Below are positions 1-5,205 of a stretch of DNA of 8,811 nucleotides, piece by piece. Each line of letters starts with the position of its first letter. The stretch's first letter is position 1. The DNA is from Christensenella sp. GTDB taxonomy: Bacteria; Bacillota; Clostridia; Christensenellales; Maliibacteriaceae. The stretch is taken from positions 1 through 8,811 of the forward strand of contig JAHZHV010000158.1 in assembly GCA_019420085.1 (NCBI GenBank), given 5' to 3'. The notes beneath the pieces were generated by a model. The model was not told the origin of the DNA and made no database searches. It saw only the letters and a list, made by a program, of their open reading frames with translations. The position numbers were made by a program, and so were the translations under genes.

Positions 1-594
1 TACCATGCCTTCGCTTTGAAAATAGCGCAGCATCCGCGTGACGACTTCCCGCGCGCTGCCCAGATGGTTGGCGATGCGCTCGTGGGTGATATGGAGCATG
101 TGCGTGCCTTCCACGGCACATTCCTGTATAAGAAATGTGGCCAGACGCTTATCAAAGCTCTTCCACATGATCTGTTCGATCAGCCACATGACTTCAGAAA
201 AGCGGCTGCTCATGATCTCGTTTGTATAGTTGGCAACGGGAGCGGACTCCTGTGACAGACGCTGGAAGACGTCGGGGGGAATGACCCACACCTGCGTATC
301 TCGTTCTGCTTCGATACAGATGTCAAACTGAATGCTGCGCATCATGCAGGACGCTGAAAACAGGCACAGATCTCGTTCAAAAAGGCGGTACAGCGTAACT
401 TCACGTCCCTGGTCCGAGACGATATAGGCGCGAAGCTGTCCGCTTGCAATCAGCAGAAGTCCCAGACATTCCGAGGACTGACCATGCAGCAGCGTCCCTT
501 CGCGGACGCTGCGCAGTGTGACCGACTGACGAATGTATTGCTGCTGCTGCGCGGTCAACTTCTCCCATACAGGAAAATATGATATAAAATCCAT
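1..594 (-). CDS. Crp/Fnr-family transcription regulator, C-terminus cut by window edge
   Basis: The reverse strand from the ATG at 594 is open to the window edge for 198 codons. A GGGAGGTAGG ribosome binding site lies just upstream. Residues ~10-115 fit the cyclic-nucleotide-binding-like beta barrel, ~120-155 the dimer helix, and 169-198 a winged helix-turn-helix beginning ITHERIANHLGS. The recognition helix reads REVVTR (182-187), which keeps the Arg-Glu-x-x-x-Arg pattern that CRP uses to read GTGA; FNR has a related Glu-x-x-Ser-Arg. About 20-30 residues are missing. There is no N-terminal cysteine cluster as in FNR; the cysteines (43, 77, 83, 93, 159) are scattered, so an Fe-S sensor is unlikely and the signal is unknown. 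It is divergent from the NifX/MinD operon and probably regulates it and itself. The family call is firm; the ligand and targets are inference. Confidence 0.93.
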   Translation of the reverse strand, partial: MDFISYFPVWEKLTAQQQQYIRQSVTLRSVREGTLLHGQSSECLGLLLIASGQLRAYIVSDQGREVTLYRLFERDLCLFSASCMMRSIQFDICIEAERDTQVWVIPPDVFQRLSQESAPVANYTNEIMSSRFSEVMWLIEQIMWKSFDKRLATFLIQECAVEGTHMLHITHERIANHLGSAREVVTRMLRYFQSEGMV

Positions 595-622
595 ACGCGT
601 TTTCCTACCTCCCAATATGGCA

Positions 623-652
623 AGTATAGGGCAGCGTGCGGCTGTCTGTCAA
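623..652 (-). promoter_or_regulatory. Promoter of the Crp/Fnr gene
   Basis: On the reverse strand a perfect -35 box TTGACA (652-647) is followed, after 18 bases, by the -10 box TATACT (628-623). Transcription would start near 616, about 20 bases before the ATG, leaving room for the GGAGG site. The -35 box is one arm of the inverted repeat it shares with the opposite promoter. Confidence 0.7.
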
Positions 653-665
653 ACGTTTGTTGACA
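647..665. promoter_or_regulatory. Inverted repeat covering both divergent -35 boxes, candidate operator
   Basis: TGTCAA-N7-TTGACA is a perfect inverted repeat centred at 656. A second perfect palindrome, CAAACGTTTG (650-659), lies inside it in a different register. The centre is about 39 bases upstream of the predicted rightward start, close to the usual position of a class II Crp/Fnr activator. The symmetry can also be explained simply by two facing consensus -35 boxes, so protein binding here is an inference. Confidence 0.45.
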
Positions 666-688
666 TATGATAAAAACGGTGGTATGGT
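660..688 (+). promoter_or_regulatory. Promoter of the NifX/MinD operon
   Basis: A perfect -35 box TTGACA (660-665) and a -10 box TATGGT (683-688) are separated by the ideal 17 bases. The start would be near 695, giving a leader of about 57 bases before the first gene. Its -35 box is only 7 bases from the -35 box of the divergent promoter, so two polymerases could hardly bind at once. Confidence 0.7.
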
Positions 689-699
689 GAAATTGAAAA

Positions 700-711
700 T
701 GGCATATGCCA
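700..711. promoter_or_regulatory. 12-base perfect palindrome in the operon leader
   Basis: TGGCATATGCCA reads the same on both strands and lies about 5-16 bases after the predicted transcription start of the NifX/MinD operon. That is a fitting place for a roadblock or repressor site. It is short and could be chance; no known regulator motif is recognised. Confidence 0.25.
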
Positions 712-751
712 GTATTGGAATGGCGGTTTTGCAAAAAGGAGGAAAGATGCA

Positions 752-1108
752 ATGCGGGTGATGATTGCCGCGGATGATAACCAAAAGGATGTGTGCGTTG
801 TCTTTGCGCGTACGCCGTATTTTGCTGTGGCAGACACAAAGAAGGAAGAAGTGACGTTCCTGGAAAATCCGGCAGTTGCATCACAAAGCGGCGCAGGAGT
901 GCAGGCGGCGCAGTTTATCGTGGATCAGGGCGCAGATGCATTGATTACGATACGCTGCGGAGAAAATGCCGCACAGGTTCTGCGTGAGGCGAAGATTGCG
1001 ATTTACCGCGCCTGTGAAGGGGATATTTCCCAAAATATGGATGCGTTGCGCTGCGGAAAACTTTCGTTGCTTGAAAAATTTCACGGAGGGTTCCACGGCA
1101 GAAAATGA
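752..1108 (+). CDS. NifX/NifB-type (dinitrogenase Fe-Mo cofactor biosynthesis domain) small protein
   Basis: This is a 118-residue protein spanning one domain of the family (PF02579/COG1433) that carries or handles metal-sulfur clusters in NifX, NafY and the orange protein ORP. Supporting segments are MRVMIAADD at the start, FARTPYFAVADT at ~18-29, the FLENPA block at ~36-41, GAGVQAAQFIVDQGADALIT at ~47-66 and the late IAIYRACEGDI segment. Candidate ligands are Cys15, Cys69, Cys88 and Cys100. The start at 752 is set by AAGGAGG at 736-742, nine bases away; an ATG at 747 stops after four codons. It is the first gene of the operon and overlaps the next by ATGA. No nitrogenase genes are in view, so a role in FeMo-cofactor synthesis is unlikely. 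The exact function is unknown. Confidence 0.88.
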   Translation: MRVMIAADDNQKDVCVVFARTPYFAVADTKKEEVTFLENPAVASQSGAGVQAAQFIVDQGADALITIRCGENAAQVLREAKIAIYRACEGDISQNMDALRCGKLSLLEKFHGGFHGRK

Positions 1109-1956
1109 AAATTGCGGTTTTAAGCGGGAAAGGCGGTACGGGAAAGACATTTGTGGCGGTCAATCTTGCGGCGGCTGCCGGACTGCGTGACGGCGCCGTA
1201 TATGCCGACTGCGATGTGGAAGAGCCAAACGGTGCCCTGTTTTTTTCTGTGGCAGATGCACGGCGGCAGGAGGTATGCCGGTTCGTTCCTGCTTTTGATG
1301 AAGCGTGCTGCGATGCCTGCCGGGCGTGTGTTTCGTTTTGCCGGTTTCATGCCTTAATGTGTGTGGGACATGCGCCGCGCGTTTTTGCCGAAATGTGTCA
1401 CTCCTGCGGCGGCTGTGCGCTGGTATGTCCGCATGATGCGGTAACGATGCAGCCGCGGCGCGTGGGATTGCTGCAGCAGGCCACAGTGGGGCGACTCAGC
1501 GTAATTGGCGGAAAAATGGAGCCGGGTGAGGCGTCCGGGATGCCTATTGTGCATGCTGTGCTGCATGCTTCGGATGTAATTGATGCGCCGGTCAAGGTCA
1601 TCGATGGACCGCCGGGCAGTGCGTGCCTTGCGGGCGGCTGCGCGGCAAATGCGGACTTCTGTTTACTGGTGACGGAACCGACGGCGTTTGGCCTGCATAA
1701 TCTTGCGATGGTACATGAACTGGTCCGGGTGCTGAAAAAGCCCTGTGCAGTGGTGATCAACAAGCAGACGGTGCCGTATGAACCGCTGGAAGCATACTGC
1801 AGCCAAAATGGTCTTGCTGTTTTGGAACGTTTTTTCTATACGCGTCAGGTGGCGCAGGCATGTGCCAGAGGTGAAATTGTCGCTCTGACGCAGCCGGCGG
1901 CATGGCAGATGCGCTTTCAGACGCTGCTTGCGCGTATCGGGGAGATGGCACAATGA
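1105..1956 (+). CDS. MinD-type P-loop ATPase with two 4Fe-4S ferredoxin motifs (first copy)
   Basis: The protein has 283 residues and belongs to the COG1149 MinD-superfamily ATPases with an inserted ferredoxin domain. The deviant Walker A is GKGGTGKT (8-15), the switch region is DCDVEEPN (35-42), and the Walker B/switch II region is VIDGPPG (165-171). The inserted domain binds two [4Fe-4S] clusters through C69-C72-C75-C79 and C98-C101-C104-C108. Extra cysteines at 58, 68 and 86 surround the first motif and are absent from the second copy. Proteins of this type occur in pairs in anaerobes and in the ORP operons of Desulfovibrio, and probably couple ATP hydrolysis to building or moving a metal-sulfur cluster. 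The start overlaps the preceding stop (ATGA) and has the upstream ACGGAGGG as its ribosome site. The biochemical role is inferred. Confidence 0.9.
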   Translation: MKIAVLSGKGGTGKTFVAVNLAAAAGLRDGAVYADCDVEEPNGALFFSVADARRQEVCRFVPAFDEACCDACRACVSFCRFHALMCVGHAPRVFAEMCHSCGGCALVCPHDAVTMQPRRVGLLQQATVGRLSVIGGKMEPGEASGMPIVHAVLHASDVIDAPVKVIDGPPGSACLAGGCAANADFCLLVTEPTAFGLHNLAMVHELVRVLKKPCAVVINKQTVPYEPLEAYCSQNGLAVLERFFYTRQVAQACARGEIVALTQPAAWQMRFQTLLARIGEMAQ

Positions 1957-2819
1957 AGAAGATTTTGATTTTAAGCGGCAAGGGCGGTACGGGCAAGACG
2001 ACGGTGGCAGCGGCGTTTGCAGCGTTTTCCGCAGCGCGGGCGGTTGCCGACTGCGACGTGGATGCACCGAACTTGCATCTGGTTCTGCAAACAGGGGTAC
2101 CGGTGCAGCAGACACCGTTTTTTGGCGGCGAGCGGGCGGTGATCGATCCGGCACGCTGTACGGGCTGTGGTATCTGTGCGATGCATTGCGCCTTTGGTGC
2201 CATCGATGCAGCAGATGGCGGTGCGCATGTAGATGCGTATGCCTGCGAAGGATGCGGTGTCTGCGCCTATGTGTGCAAAAATGGGGCAGTGACGCTTCAG
2301 CCGGATGAAGCGGGCACAGTTTTGCTATATCGGGATGCTTCGCGCGTATTTTCCACGGCACAATTGCGGATGGGACGCGGCAACTCGGGCAAGTTGGTTT
2401 CACAGGTTAAAATGCAGCTGCAGCGCGAGGCGGCAGATGCGGCATTTGCCGTGATCGACGGTGCACCGGGCATTGGCTGTCCTGTGATTGCGTCATCGGG
2501 CGGTGTGGATCTTGTGCTGATTGTTGCCGAAGCCTCCAACAGCGGATACAGCGATATGCAGCGCCTTGTACAGACGGTGCGGATGTTTGACGCATCGCTT
2601 GTGGTATGCGTCAATAAATGGGACGTCAATGCGCATTGGACAGCGCAGATTCAGGCATTCTGCGCGCGGGAACAGATTCCGTTTGCAGGGTGCATTCCCT
2701 ATGACGAGGCGGTTATTGCGGCGGTCAACGATGCGCGCAATCCGGCGCTTGGCGATTCGCCCGCGGCGCTTGCGCTGCGGCAGGTTTATCAAAAGACGAT
2801 GCAGCTTTTTAAACAGTAA
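1953..2819 (+). CDS. MinD-type P-loop ATPase with two 4Fe-4S ferredoxin motifs (second copy)
   Basis: This is a 288-residue paralogue of the preceding protein. It has the deviant Walker A GKGGTGKT (9-16), the switch DCDVDAPN (33-40), ferredoxin cysteines C69-C72-C75-C79 and C98-C101-C104-C108, and VIDGAPG (167-173). The ATG at 1953 overlaps the previous stop as ATGA and has GGGGAG nine bases upstream. A longer reading from 1902 adds 17 residues that do not look like the family, because the conserved ATPase start (MKKILILSGKGG) begins at 1953. MinD-type ATPases act as dimers with the ATP between the subunits, so the two copies may form a heterodimer carrying up to four [4Fe-4S] clusters. That pairing is inference from the tandem arrangement. 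Confidence 0.91.
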   Translation: MKKILILSGKGGTGKTTVAAAFAAFSAARAVADCDVDAPNLHLVLQTGVPVQQTPFFGGERAVIDPARCTGCGICAMHCAFGAIDAADGGAHVDAYACEGCGVCAYVCKNGAVTLQPDEAGTVLLYRDASRVFSTAQLRMGRGNSGKLVSQVKMQLQREAADAAFAVIDGAPGIGCPVIASSGGVDLVLIVAEASNSGYSDMQRLVQTVRMFDASLVVCVNKWDVNAHWTAQIQAFCAREQIPFAGCIPYDEAVIAAVNDARNPALGDSPAALALRQVYQKTMQLFKQ

Positions 2820-2836
2820 GAAGGGAGAATGTACAA

Positions 2837-3196
2837 ATGAAACTGGTAGTAGCGGCACAGGGCAGCCAGGTTGCCCGGCATTTTGGACATTGTGAAAGCT
2901 TTGTATTTTTTGACGTGGAAGATGGACGCATTACCGGACAGACGCGCGTGGAAAATCCCGGTCACAAGCCGGGTTTTTTGCCGAATTTTCTGGCGGATCA
3001 CGGCGCGCAGGTGATCGTAAGCGGCGGCATGGGCGGCGGCGCGGTAGATATTTTCCAAGAGCGTGGCGTACAGGTGATCGTTGGTATTGAAGGCGATGTG
3101 CAGGAAACGGCGATACGCTTTGCGCACGGGGAACTGGAATCCACCGGCGAAGTCTGTCACGAGCACGAAGCGGAACATGACGGCGCATGTAAGTGA
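2837..3196 (+). CDS. NifX/NifB-type small protein with His/Cys-rich tail
   Basis: A second protein of the dinitrogenase Fe-Mo cofactor domain family (COG1433), 119 residues. Typical blocks are HFGHCESFVFFDVEDG (15-30), the NPGHKPGFLPNFLADHG region (40-56) and the glycine-rich SGGMGGGAVDIFQERG (62-77). His15, His18, Cys19 and the His in NPGHKPG are candidate metal ligands. The last 14 residues hold Cys, His, His, His and Cys around acidic residues (start CHEHEAEHD), which suggests a metal-binding tail. AAGGGAG at 2821-2827 is nine bases from the ATG. It is the last gene of the operon and is followed 40 bases later by a terminator. It differs clearly from the first NifX-like protein, so the two are not redundant copies. 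It is probably a carrier or acceptor of a metal-sulfur cluster made by the ATPases. Confidence 0.9.
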   Translation: MKLVVAAQGSQVARHFGHCESFVFFDVEDGRITGQTRVENPGHKPGFLPNFLADHGAQVIVSGGMGGGAVDIFQERGVQVIVGIEGDVQETAIRFAHGELESTGEVCHEHEAEHDGACK

Positions 3197-3236
3197 AGCA
3201 GTGTATGTATTCTGTGGCAAAGAAATATGAAAAAAC

Positions 3237-3264
3237 AAAAGGGGGAGCTGCTGCTCCCCCTTTT
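3237..3264 (+). terminator. Strong hairpin terminator after the NifX/MinD operon
   Basis: A perfect 12-base-pair stem has arms AAAAGGGGGAGC (3237-3248) and GCTCCCCCTTTT (3253-3264) and a four-base loop, TGCT. The A/T ends make it usable in both directions. It separates the left operon from the pseudogene block. Confidence 0.88.
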
Positions 3265-3295
3265 GCTGCATGTGAAAGCAGGATCGTGCAGATGA

Positions 3296-3325
3296 TTGAC
3301 AAATACGATACGAATATGGTATTGG
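3296..3325 (+). promoter_or_regulatory. Possible weak promoter before the SPFH relic
   Basis: A perfect TTGACA (3296-3301) is followed after 18 bases by TATTGG, which matches only three of the six bases of a -10 box. It could once have driven the SPFH gene that begins at 3445. Apart from this and the terminator, nothing else is visible between 3197 and 3444. Confidence 0.25.
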
Positions 3326-3444
3326 ATGCGCGCATATCGGTAACAGGGCGCTTTACAGTGTGTTTTTTCAGCGTGGATTGACGCCGCTTTGGTGATCAGT
3401 GGTGAAGCGAAAATGCCGGCAAAGAGCGATGGAGGAAAGAAATA

Positions 3445-3573
3445 ATGGCACAGATTGCGGAAGTTCTCAAGTATGAAGGGGATAACATGACGTTTATCTG
3501 GAAACATCCCAGTGAAGACTTCAATTGCCTGACACAGCTTATTGTGCACCAGTCGCAGGAAGCGATCTTTTTA
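3445..3573 (+). pseudogene. N-terminal remnant of an SPFH-domain protein
   Basis: The ATG at 3445 has a good ribosome site (GGAGGAAAG, 3431-3439). The first ~43 residues match the start of the clostridial SPFH-domain (YdjI/virion-core-like) proteins: KYEGDNMTFIWKHP at ~9-22, EDFN, then TQLIVHQSQEAIFLM at ~29-43. Members of that family are normally ~300-450 residues long and scaffold membrane or protein assemblies. Here the homology stops at about 3573 and the frame runs into unrelated residues until a stop at 3678, because the following DNA codes for a TIR protein in another frame. The gene is broken by a deletion or recombination. The family call rests on remembered N-terminal sequence patterns. 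Confidence 0.75.
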
Positions 3574-3945
3574 ATGAGGACGCGACCGATGCAGAGGCGT
3601 ATTGGTCAATCGTCCTGTGCCGTTATGGTGTGGAGTATGTCGAAGATCCCCAGACGCACAGGCGCGTGCCGACGGTGAATCGCGCACAGTTTACATCCGT
3701 GCTGGATGATGAAGATTATAAAGCGGCGCTTGCACATGCCGATGAACGGCAGCGGATGCTTTATCAGCAGGAAGCACGGCAGATCAACGAAATTCAAAAA
3801 GGAATTTTGGCGATCTCCGGGCAGGAAAAACCGTTTGACGTATTCCTCTGCTATAAGGAGACGGACGAAACCGGTGCGCGTACGCCGGATTCCGTGTTGG
3901 CAAACGACCTGTATCATCTGTTGACGCAGGCGGGAAAAGAGGCGG
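3567..3945 (+). pseudogene. Internal fragment of a TIR-domain protein
   Basis: In a frame shifted by -1 relative to the SPFH relic, the DNA encodes NEDATDAEAYWSIVLCRYG, then VEYVEDPQTHRRVPTVNRA and a helical EDYKAALAHADERQ segment. After these come EKPFDVFLCYKETDETG and SVLANDLYHLLTQAG. This is the pre-TIR helical region and the first strand and helix of the TIR domain found in large clostridial TIR proteins. The normal N-terminal zinc-ribbon part is missing. The TIR domain ends at about 3935-3945, before the helix that carries the catalytic Glu in NAD-cleaving TIRs. No start codon with a ribosome site belongs to this frame. The fragment cannot be an active TIR enzyme. Confidence 0.8.
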
Positions 3946-4251
3946 CTTATACTCATCGGCACATGCGTTGTGGTTGTGTTGCTTGCCATACTTATGACCT
4001 GGCGCATAGCAATTGCGCCGGTGCTTGCGTATCGAAGAGGCAATATCCTGCTTGCGCAGGGTGATACGGTACATGCGGCGATGGCGTATGGCGAGGCATA
4101 TGACTTTAAGGATGCAAGACAGCGGGCAGGCGATTTGTGGGATGATCTGGCGTATCGGCAGACACTGTGCGTGACGGACAAGCATATCGCAGCGCTGTAT
4201 GACGATGGCGCCGTGAAAGCGATGCCGCTGGTGAAAAGCGGCAATTTCTTG

Positions 4252-4692
4252 GGACAGTGCAATGTAACCGGATGGCAGGATATGATCGCCGTTTGTGCCG
4301 GTTCGCGGTATACGGTCGGATTGCGTGCAAACGGTACGCTTGCAGTGGCGGGAAGCTGGGATGACGGGTTGTATGGGACGTCTTCATGGCAGAATATTGT
4401 TTCTGTAAGTGCAGGCGAACGGCATCTGGCTGCGCTGTGTGCGGACGGTACGGTTGCAGCGGCCGGTGCAAATCAGGCCGGGCAATGCAATGTTTCCGAC
4501 TGGAGCAATATAGTCAGCATATGCGGGGGGGGGGAAAATGCGCATACAGTCGGGCTGCGCGCCGACGGTACGGTTGTGGCGGCAGGCGACAACAGCGCCG
4601 GACAGTGCGATGTACAGAACTGGACGAACGTGGCCTGCGTTGCAGTGGGCGGTGACGTGACGATTGCGTTGACGCGAGACGGACAGTTTTTG
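4252..4692 (+). repeat. Four RCC1-like tandem repeats
   Basis: Units begin at about 4252 (GQCNVTGW), 4366 (GLYGTSSW), 4480 (GQCNVSDW) and 4600 (GQCDVQNW). Each runs through I-V-S/A-V-x-A-G, H/Y-T-V-G-L-R-A-D/N-G-T and V-A-A-A-G. The period is 38, 38 and then 40 codons; the two extra codons of the third unit coincide with the run of ten G. The last unit ends early. Confidence 0.75.
4525..4534 (+). repeat. Run of ten G (hypermutable tract)
   Basis: Ten consecutive G lie inside the third RCC1-like repeat. The reading frame is the same before and after the run. Such runs slip easily in replication and are also prone to sequencing errors. Confidence 0.9.
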
Positions 4693-4737
4693 TGCACGTA
4701 CGAATGCGAAAAAAGCGCCGTATACGAAAAAAAGAAG

Positions 4738-4781
4738 CGGCCGTTTATCCGGATGATTCAGACGGATGGACGGCCGTTTTT
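4738..4781 (+). terminator. Strong hairpin terminator at the end of the pseudogene block
   Basis: Arms CGGCCGTTTATCCG (4738-4751) and CGGATGGACGGCCG (4763-4776) pair over 14 positions, including two G-U pairs, around an 11-base loop. The run TTTTT (4777-4781) follows at once. It was probably the terminator of the original RCC1-type gene and now isolates the trx operon from the block. Confidence 0.85.
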
Positions 4782-4810
4782 GCATTGCGTGGCTTTTGTG
4801 ATAAAATCAC
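4779..4810 (+). promoter_or_regulatory. Candidate promoter and overlapping operator of the trx operon
   Basis: TTTGCA (4779-4784), 17 bases, then TAAAAT (4802-4807) resemble a promoter. The -10 box lies inside the perfect inverted repeat GTGAT-AAA-ATCAC (4798-4810), which looks like Crp/Fnr half sites (TGTGA/TCAC) with a spacer one base shorter than in CRP sites. A second -10-like TATACT (4833-4838) has no good -35 box. Some promoter must lie here, because a terminator is just upstream and a seven-or-more-gene operon follows; which box is used is uncertain. Confidence 0.4.
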
Positions 4811-4873
4811 GGAAGATGTCCTGCCTGCTGGGTATACTGATATCATCCCAATTAAAGAAAGGAAGTTTTCTCA

Positions 4874-5194
4874 GTGCAGATTATGGATATGAATACCGCG
4901 GCGTTTGAAACGGCGGTAAAGGAAGAAAAAAAGACGGTGCTTGTAGAATTCTGGGCGCCGTGGTGCGTATACTGCCGCCGCATTGGTCCGGCATTTGAAC
5001 AGATTGCACAGCAGTGGCAGGATCGTCTGAGCGCGGCGCGCGTCAATATCGACCAGGAAAGCGCGCTTGCCGAAGCCTATCAGGTGGAGATTGTGCCGAC
5101 GCTGCTGCTCATGCGCGACGGTGAGGCGGTTGCCTCGTTGACGGTGCCGCAGACCAAGGCGCAAATTGACGAATTCTTAAAAGAAAATCTTTGA
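4874..5194 (+). CDS. trxA: Thioredoxin with CVYC active site
   Basis: A 106-residue cytoplasmic thioredoxin, the normal length. The active site is APWCVYCRRIGP (~28-39) instead of the classic CGPC. The cis-proline is in EIVPTLLLMRDG and the C-terminal helix ends the domain. The GTG at 4874 is chosen because AAAGGAAG at 4858-4865 sits eight bases before it, whereas ATG 4883 would be 17 bases away; the early residues (QIMDMNTAAFE) also fit the usual first strand. It lies 11 bases before trxB, its probable reductase. With CcdA and TlpA downstream, it is the likely electron donor to CcdA. The Val-Tyr pair between the cysteines should change the redox potential and partner choice relative to CGPC thioredoxins. 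Confidence 0.93.
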   Translation: MQIMDMNTAAFETAVKEEKKTVLVEFWAPWCVYCRRIGPAFEQIAQQWQDRLSAARVNIDQESALAEAYQVEIVPTLLLMRDGEAVASLTVPQTKAQIDEFLKENL

Positions 5195-5205
5195 GGTGAA
5201 ATAAG

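Larger units (their letters stand above)
3943..4692 (+). pseudogene. Membrane anchor plus RCC1-like repeat fragment
   Basis: The frame changes again (+1 relative to the TIR piece). It encodes a membrane segment (residues LILIGTCVVVV onward, about 3946-4032), then a tetratricopeptide-like stretch AYRRGNILLAQGD to KDARQRAGDLWDD, then RCC1-like beta-propeller repeats. Clostridial TIR proteins often continue from TIR to a membrane segment, helical repeats and RCC1 repeats, so this is probably the rest of the same gene after an internal deletion. The only possible starts, GTG 3970 and ATG 3994, lack a ribosome site. After GQFL (4681-4692) the repeat pattern stops and the frame runs through the terminator to 4908, into trxA, so the natural end is also lost. 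Confidence 0.75.

Noticed and set aside
747..761. A four-codon upstream open frame overlapping the first NifX-like start.
   Set aside because: Its ATG is only four bases from the Shine-Dalgarno site, and the start at 752 has ideal spacing.
1902..1952. A longer N-terminus for the second MinD-type ATPase.
   Set aside because: The 17 extra residues do not resemble the family, and the ATGA overlap at 1953 with a ribosome site gives the normal start.
1663..2403. A 246-codon open frame on the reverse strand across the two MinD-type genes.
   Set aside because: It shows no domains and is biased in composition; the forward genes carry Walker and ferredoxin motifs over the same DNA.
752..3196. Nitrogenase cofactor synthesis (nif) cluster.
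   Set aside because: NifX-domain and MinD-type ATPase genes without nifHDK, nifE, nifN or a radical-SAM NifB point to an ORP-like or other metal-cluster role.
3193..3381. A 62-codon open frame through the first terminator.
   Set aside because: It has no ribosome site, crosses the hairpin and shows no recognisable domain.
3562..3578. Programmed -1 frameshift at C-TTT-TTA joining the SPFH and TIR frames.
   Set aside because: The heptamer does not fit X-XXY-YYZ, the SPFH part is only ~43 residues, and the TIR frame then breaks again before its catalytic part, so decay explains it better.
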